Source: Campylobacterales bacterium
Lineage (GTDB): Bacteria; Campylobacterota; Campylobacteria; Campylobacterales; Hydrogenimonadaceae
NCBI GenBank assembly: GCA_027065635.1
Contig: JAMONQ010000118.1
Span: 1 to 9,119, forward strand
Direction: 5' to 3'
DNA: 9,119 nt
Part shown: positions 5,977 to 9,119 of the stretch, piece by piece
How the letters are laid out: each line of letters begins with the position of its first letter
Position numbering within the stretch: position 1 is the stretch's first letter
Notes under the pieces: generated by a model
Seen by the model: only the letters and a program-made list of their open reading frames with translations
The model's database searches: none
Told to the model about the DNA's origin: nothing
Position numbers and translations under genes: made by a program

Positions 5977-6067
5977 TGGCGGACAGGGAGGGATTCGAAC
6001 CCTCGGTACCCGCAAAGGTACGCACCCTTAGCAGGGGTGTGGTTTCAGCCAGCTCACCCACCTGTCC
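5977..6067 (-). tRNA. tRNA-Ser (anticodon GCU), CCA encoded
   Basis: The type II tRNA folds by eye. The acceptor stem GGACAGG (6067-6061) pairs with CCTGTCC (5987-5981). The anticodon stem ACACCC/GGGTGC (one G:U-like closing position) encloses the loop CTGCTAA. A long variable arm (GTACC/GGTAC) follows, and a T arm GAGGG-TTCGAAT-CCCTC. The anticodon GCT is at 6032-6030, reading AGC and AGU. The discriminator is G, and the CCA end is encoded at 5979-5977. No copy of the tRNA 3' end is seen elsewhere in the window, so there is no sign of an integrated element here. A TATAAT box lies 15 bases upstream. Confidence 0.97.
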
Positions 6068-6081
6068 GTGAGGTGGATGAA

Positions 6082-6087
6082 ATTATA
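6082..6087 (-). promoter_or_regulatory. -10 box of the tRNA-Ser gene
   Basis: A perfect TATAAT on the minus strand, ending 15 bases before the first base of the mature tRNA. This is a typical distance for a tRNA promoter with a short 5' leader. A -35 is not evident. Confidence 0.6.
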
Positions 6088-6131
6088 GCGGCTGGTTCTT
6101 AATATACTGCTTAAATAGGAGGCTTATGATT

Positions 6132-6275
6132 CTATACGGCTTTAAGCTCTTTGGAGTTCATGACACTATCGAGCAGTCTTTGCAATCTTTCGGCAGTCTT
6201 GGCGTTCTCTTTTTTGGCCTCTTCGATCTTCTCCTTCAGCCTTACGATCATCTCTACTTTGTCGAGGATTTTCAT
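6132..6275 (-). CDS. Small coiled-coil protein, 47 residues
   Basis: The protein begins MKILDKVEMIVRLKEKIEEA and continues as one charged amphipathic helix (KKENAKTAERLQRLLDSVMNSKELKAV) with heptad-like hydrophobic spacing, so it is probably a cytosolic helical hairpin or coiled coil. The frame is open further upstream to an ATG at 6362, but those residues do not look like protein and lack a ribosome binding site. The ATG at 6275 has AAAGGAG about six bases upstream, which decides the start. I know no function; I recall proteins of this size and type as hypothetical in Campylobacterota. A TATGAT box at 6370-6365 is a possible -10, giving a leader of about 85 bases. It lies upstream of, and in line with, the tRNA-Ser gene. 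Confidence 0.75.
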   Translation of the reverse strand: MKILDKVEMIVRLKEKIEEAKKENAKTAERLQRLLDSVMNSKELKAV

Positions 6276-6380
6276 GAGATCTCCTTTGATAGTTTTATCC
6301 GGTTGGGGATTCAACCTGTAGGAAACATTAAGCAAGATCCGTTCCTTGATCCGGTTTGGCATCTATCATAGAGATTTGGA

Positions 6381-6386
6381 TACAAT
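6381..6386 (+). promoter_or_regulatory. Possible -10 box of the small membrane-protein gene
   Basis: TACAAT stands 27 bases before the ATG at 6414. TTGGCA at 6356-6361 resembles a -35, but the 19-base spacer is longer than ideal. Confidence 0.4.
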
Positions 6387-6413
6387 TGCACCATCTTTTA
6401 TCGGGAGTTATAG

Positions 6414-6518
6414 ATGTTTCAAAAGTACGCTCCGCTCGTATTTGTAATTTTGTTCATGAGTTTTGTCGCCTGGATGATCTGGGGGATGGAGACTGCCGTA
6501 CCGCAGGGTAACTGGTAG
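6414..6518 (+). CDS. Very small single-helix membrane protein, 34 residues
   Basis: Begins MFQKYAPLVFVILFMSFVAW and ends GMETAVPQGNW before TAG at 6516-6518. One predicted membrane helix spans about residues 6-24, with a positive Lys at the N-terminus and a short polar tail. GGGAG lies seven bases before the ATG and a -10-like box precedes it, which supports translation despite the length. Function unknown. Its size suggests an accessory subunit of a membrane complex or a membrane-damage or regulatory micropeptide, but neither is shown. It is convergent with pyrF: the two stops are eight bases apart and share a hairpin. Confidence 0.65.
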   Translation: MFQKYAPLVFVILFMSFVAWMIWGMETAVPQGNW

Positions 6519-6536
6519 CGCTCGATTCAGAGCGCT
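6517..6536. terminator. Perfect hairpin at the junction of two convergent genes
   Basis: AGCGCTC at 6517-6523 and GAGCGCT at 6530-6536 form a perfect 7-bp stem with a six-base loop. It spans the stop codons of the small membrane-protein gene and of pyrF. Its position suits a shared bidirectional terminator, but neither side has a T-tract, so the function is uncertain. Confidence 0.4.
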
Positions 6537-7210
6537 TCGATAATCTTCTCAACTGTTTTTGCCGGCTCTTCCGACCTGTAGATGGGACGTCCGACGACTA
6601 TTATGTCTACACTTTCGCTTTTTGCCGTCGCGATGTCGGCGACTCTTTTCTGGTCGTCACCGGACTCGCCGAAGGGTCTGATCCCTGGAGTCAATGTCAA
6701 AAAACTTCGATCCGTTTCATGTTTTATCATCTGCGACTCGTACACGCTGCAAACCACTCCGTCGAGTCCCGCCTGGTAGGCCTGAAGTGCGAACTGTTTC
6801 GCCCTGGTCTCAATATCTTCGCCGTAAATCTCCTTGAAACTATGGTAATCGAAAGATGTCAATGCGGTAACAGCGAGAACCAGTGGACGACTTTCGTATG
6901 AAGAGAGCCTTTGCATCACTGTATACATCGCCTTTTTTCCTGCGCTTGCGTGGATATTGAACATATCGATATCCATCGCGGCTATCTCTTCGGCGGCGTC
7001 CGCCATCGTATTTGGAATGTCGTAGAGTTTGAGATCCAGAAAGATTTTGAAGGAGGGGTTTATCTCTTTTAGCTCTCGCAAAAAGGGGTGTTGGTCGCGT
7101 ATGAAGCTTCTGAAGCCGACTTTTAGCCAGATATCGAAGCGTGATAGCTCTTTGGCGAGTTTTAGGTTTTCACTTTTGGATGGTAGATCCAAAGCTACGC
7201 ATAGCTGCAT
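6527..7210 (-). CDS. pyrF: Orotidine 5'-phosphate decarboxylase
   Basis: Converts OMP to UMP, the last step of de novo pyrimidine synthesis; a cytosolic TIM-barrel dimer. The 227 residues are full length. ALDLP opens the first strand (Asp8), Lys30 lies in WLKVG, and the catalytic set Asp59-x-Lys61-x-x-Asp64 is in FLDLKLYDIPNT. TPGIRP (174-179) and GRPIY (207-211, phosphate-binding Arg208) close the site. The ATG at 7210 has AGGAA about eight bases upstream. An extended -10 promoter stands 30 bases upstream, at the very end of the lipoprotein gene, so pyrF can be transcribed on its own as well as by readthrough from acs. Nothing is odd in the sequence. Confidence 0.97.
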   Translation of the reverse strand: MQLCVALDLPSKSENLKLAKELSRFDIWLKVGFRSFIRDQHPFLRELKEINPSFKIFLDLKLYDIPNTMADAAEEIAAMDIDMFNIHASAGKKAMYTVMQRLSSYESRPLVLAVTALTSFDYHSFKEIYGEDIETRAKQFALQAYQAGLDGVVCSVYESQMIKHETDRSFLTLTPGIRPFGESGDDQKRVADIATAKSESVDIIVVGRPIYRSEEPAKTVEKIIEAL

Positions 7211-7239
7211 TGTGCCGTTCCTGTGACAGTTTTATGGAA

Positions 7240-7248
7240 ATTATAACA
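7240..7248 (-). promoter_or_regulatory. Extended -10 promoter of pyrF
   Basis: The minus strand reads TGTTATAAT, a perfect TATAAT preceded by the TG-N extension that can replace a -35. No -35 is seen. It abuts the stop codon of the lipoprotein gene (7249-7251) and leaves a leader of about 23 bases with the pyrF ribosome binding site. Confidence 0.6.
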
Positions 7249-7938
7249 TCATTCCAGCGGCTGCAGAGCGTAGCGTAGCTTGTGGGTAGTGCCTGCTACT
7301 GGAATTTTGAGCATAAAGAGCATTCTATGGGTGAAGTTTTCAGGCGGAAGCTGCACTACCATATAGCCCACCGTTACCTTGTGCGGGTCGAGAGTAGTAT
7401 TGTTCGGCAGTCTCGTATAGCACAGATCCTCTCTTATCTCTTTGAATATCTCCTTGATGGCCGACTCCGTAGCGAGAAGTTCACTCGTTTTCGTATCTTT
7501 GGCTTTTTCGCGGATCACTCCGTACCTGATCAGTTCATCTTTGAATATCGAAGCGTTGAGAATCGGCTTGCATCTGTTGGGTTTTTTGAAATAATCCTCT
7601 ATCTGATCGACCGGAAGCAGCTTTATGCGGTTTTTGGGGTTGAAAAAAGTGATTTCGTCCCACTTGAGGTCTATCCTTTCGTCTCCCCTGTTTTCGATAG
7701 CAATCGCGAGGATGGCGTCCTTGCCCGCCGGAATAGGATTGTTCACGACGACGGCGGAGACTGCGGAGTCTTCCGATACCGAAGAAAAGATCTGTTTTCC
7801 TTCGATATAGTGTATATACTCACCTGAAACCGGTTGGGGAACAAGTACCGAAAACATCAGTTTTTCCGCAGAGCCCTCTTTTTCGTAACAGCCTCCGAAA
7901 AAGAGAGCGACAAGGAGCAGGGCCATCCATTTTTTCAC
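7249..7938 (-). CDS. Predicted lipoprotein, unknown function
   Basis: With a GTG start at 7938 the protein has 229 residues. It begins with a short lipoprotein signal, MKKWMALLLVALFFGGC, whose Cys17 would be lipidated, placing it in the cell envelope. The mature part has a beta-rich stretch (AGKDAILAIAIENRGDERIDLKW) like a small Ig-like or FxLYD-type domain, then a helical, charged segment, then more strands. It has two further cysteines. I recognise no family. The open frame runs on to an ATG at 7992 inside acs, but GTG at 7938 has AGGA seven bases upstream and puts the signal peptide at the N-terminus. The start lies four bases past the acs stop, so the two are one transcription unit. The link to acetate metabolism, if any, is unknown. 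Confidence 0.85.
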   Translation of the reverse strand: MKKWMALLLVALFFGGCYEKEGSAEKLMFSVLVPQPVSGEYIHYIEGKQIFSSVSEDSAVSAVVVNNPIPAGKDAILAIAIENRGDERIDLKWDEITFFNPKNRIKLLPVDQIEDYFKKPNRCKPILNASIFKDELIRYGVIREKAKDTKTSELLATESAIKEIFKEIREDLCYTRLPNNTTLDPHKVTVGYMVVQLPPENFTHRMLFMLKIPVAGTTHKLRYALQPLE

Positions 7939-7942
7939 TTCT

Positions 7943-9119
7943 TTATCCTGTAACACAGTTTTGAATTTTGGCGACGATGGCCGGATCTTCAAGTGTAGAG
8001 ATATCCTGTTTTATCTCTTCGCCTTTTGCAATGGCGCGCAAAATGCGTCGCATAACCTTGCCGGAGCGAGTTTTGGGAAGTCCCGGTACCACCTTGATGG
8101 TGTCGCATTTTGCAATGTTTCCGATCTCCTTGGCTATCACCTCGTTGATCTCTTTCGCCAGCTCGGCCTCTTCGCCGAAATTATCATCGGCATTTTTCAA
8201 AACAATGTAAGCGAAGATACTCTCACCTTTTATCGGATCCGGTTTTCCTACTACGGCCACTTCCGCGACATGCGGGTGCTTCTTGATGGCCGCTTCTACT
8301 TCTGCGGTTCCCATACGGTGGCCGCTAACGTTTATGACGTCGTCCACCCGGCCTGTGATGGTGATATAGCCCTCTTCGTCGACTATTGCGCCGTCTCCGC
8401 TGAAGTAGACCGGCTTACCATCTTTTTTGGCGTCACCGAAATAGCTCTTTTTGAATCGTTCCGGATCGCCCCAGATCGTTCTGATCATACTTGGCCAGGG
8501 TTTGGTAATGCAAAGCAGTCCCTGTTCTCCCGGCGCGGTCGGAGTGCCGTCACGCTCGATCACTTCTGCCATGATGCCGGGCAGAGGGAAAGTGGCGCAG
8601 GCCGGCTTTATGGGGGTGGCGCCCGGAAGCGGACTGATCATATGACCGCCGGTCTCCGTCTGCCACCATGTATCCACGATAGCGCAGCGTCCGCCTCCTA
8701 TCTTTTCATAGTACCATTTCCAGGCCGGCGGATCGATCGGTTCTCCTACGGTGCCGAGCACTTTGAGTGAGCCAAGATCATACTTTTCAGGCTCCTTTTC
8801 TCCCATTTTGTGCAATACACGTATCGCTGTGGGAGCGGTGTAGAACTGGTTGATTTTGTACTCTTCCACCATTTTCCACGCCCGCCCAGCGTCTGGATAT
8901 GTGGGTACCCCTTCGAACATGACAGTGGTTGCACCCATGGCGAGCGGTCCGTAGACGATGTATGTGTGTCCCGTGATCCATCCGATATCGGCTGTACACC
9001 AGTAGGTGTCGTTCTCCTTGACGTCGAAGACCCACTCCATCGTCATCTGTGCCCACAGTATATAACCGGCTTGTGAATGCTGTACACCTTTTGGCTTTCC
9101 GGTAGAGCCGGAGGTATAA
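7943..9119 (-). CDS. acs: Acetyl-CoA synthetase, C-terminal 391 residues (cut by window end)
   Basis: Activates acetate to acetyl-CoA through acetyl-adenylate; cytosolic. The gene runs off the window at 9119, so roughly the first 260 of about 650 residues are missing. The visible part opens with the phosphate-binding loop YTSGSTGKPKG. It continues with the ADIGWITGHTYIVYGPL region, DTWWQTETGGHM (acetate and adenylate site), FSGDGA, the hinge region GRVDDVINVSGHR and the C-terminal KTRSGKVMRR. The Lys in SGK (codon 8057-8059) is catalytic and is the residue acetylated in Salmonella Acs and restored by CobB. WWQTETGGH and the following PLPGA favour acetyl- over longer-chain acyl-CoA synthetases. 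An internal ATG at 9046 is not the start. The sequence is intact with no frameshift. Confidence 0.96.
   Translation of the reverse strand, partial: YTSGSTGKPKGVQHSQAGYILWAQMTMEWVFDVKENDTYWCTADIGWITGHTYIVYGPLAMGATTVMFEGVPTYPDAGRAWKMVEEYKINQFYTAPTAIRVLHKMGEKEPEKYDLGSLKVLGTVGEPIDPPAWKWYYEKIGGGRCAIVDTWWQTETGGHMISPLPGATPIKPACATFPLPGIMAEVIERDGTPTAPGEQGLLCITKPWPSMIRTIWGDPERFKKSYFGDAKKDGKPVYFSGDGAIVDEEGYITITGRVDDVINVSGHRMGTAEVEAAIKKHPHVAEVAVVGKPDPIKGESIFAYIVLKNADDNFGEEAELAKEINEVIAKEIGNIAKCDTIKVVPGLPKTRSGKVMRRILRAIAKGEEIKQDISTLEDPAIVAKIQNCVTG

Noticed and set aside
5840..6031. Plus-strand frame of 63 residues containing GGQGGIRTLGTR
   Set aside because: Its C-terminal half is the antisense of the tRNA-Ser gene; this peptide string is a well-known spurious product of such translation. 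No ribosome binding site.
5977..6067. tRNA-Ser as an attachment site of an integrated element
   Set aside because: No direct repeat of the tRNA 3' end and no integrase in the window.
6126..6371. Plus-strand frame of 81 residues preceded by AGGAGG
   Set aside because: It is the complement of the small coiled-coil gene, whose minus-strand translation is much more protein-like and has a better-spaced ribosome binding site. The AGGAGG is only three bases from this ATG.
7961..8770. 269-residue plus-strand frame opposite acs
   Set aside because: Complement of a strongly conserved enzyme gene; its translation lacks any recognisable domain.

Overview
The window looks like a chromosomal segment of a mesophilic or moderately thermophilic member of the Campylobacterota (former Epsilonproteobacteria, of the Sulfurovum / Sulfurimonas / Hydrogenimonas kind). 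I infer this from the style of the proteins (Lys/Glu-rich small helical proteins), AT-rich spacers with strong TATAAT boxes and no clear -35, frequent GTG/TTG starts, and the gene set. No search was run, so the genus is not established. I see no phage, IS element, CRISPR array or rRNA.

Layout. (1) 1-659, plus strand: the end of a small acidic Cys-containing protein, a 266-base spacer with one stem-loop, and a small helical protein. (2) 631-4225, minus strand: a two-gene outer/inner membrane uptake unit. A TonB-dependent receptor comes first, then, overlapping it by 7 bases, a four-helix membrane protein of PepSY-TM type. Its two halves are an internal duplication, and the periplasmic segments look like beta-propeller (Ycf48/BNR-like) blades. 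A Fur-box-like site overlaps the receptor's -10 element, so the natural reading is iron-regulated uptake. (3) 4226-4387, minus: a 53-residue four-cysteine protein with its own promoter. (4) 4524-5699, plus: a four-helix membrane protein of unknown function directly followed by a sirtuin (cobB) with the Tyr/Arg pair of class III deacylases. (5) 5691-6067, minus: a 3' remnant of a gene I cannot name, a short spacer with a sigma54-like box on the plus strand, and tRNA-Ser(GCU) with encoded CCA. (6) 6132-6518: two divergent very small genes, one coiled-coil and one single-helix membrane protein. (7) 6527-9119, minus: pyrF, a lipoprotein gene and the 3' part of acs (acetyl-CoA synthetase). The lipoprotein gene starts 4 bases after the acs stop; pyrF has an extended -10 promoter at the end of the lipoprotein gene.

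Logic. Most of the window is ordinary core metabolism (pyrimidine synthesis, acetate activation, tRNA) around one uptake module. The cobB-type sirtuin and acs lie within 3 kb of each other, and the Acs fragment carries the conserved C-terminal lysine that sirtuins deacetylate in other bacteria. They are on opposite strands and not in one operon. The most unusual item is the duplicated membrane/beta-propeller protein paired with the TonB receptor.
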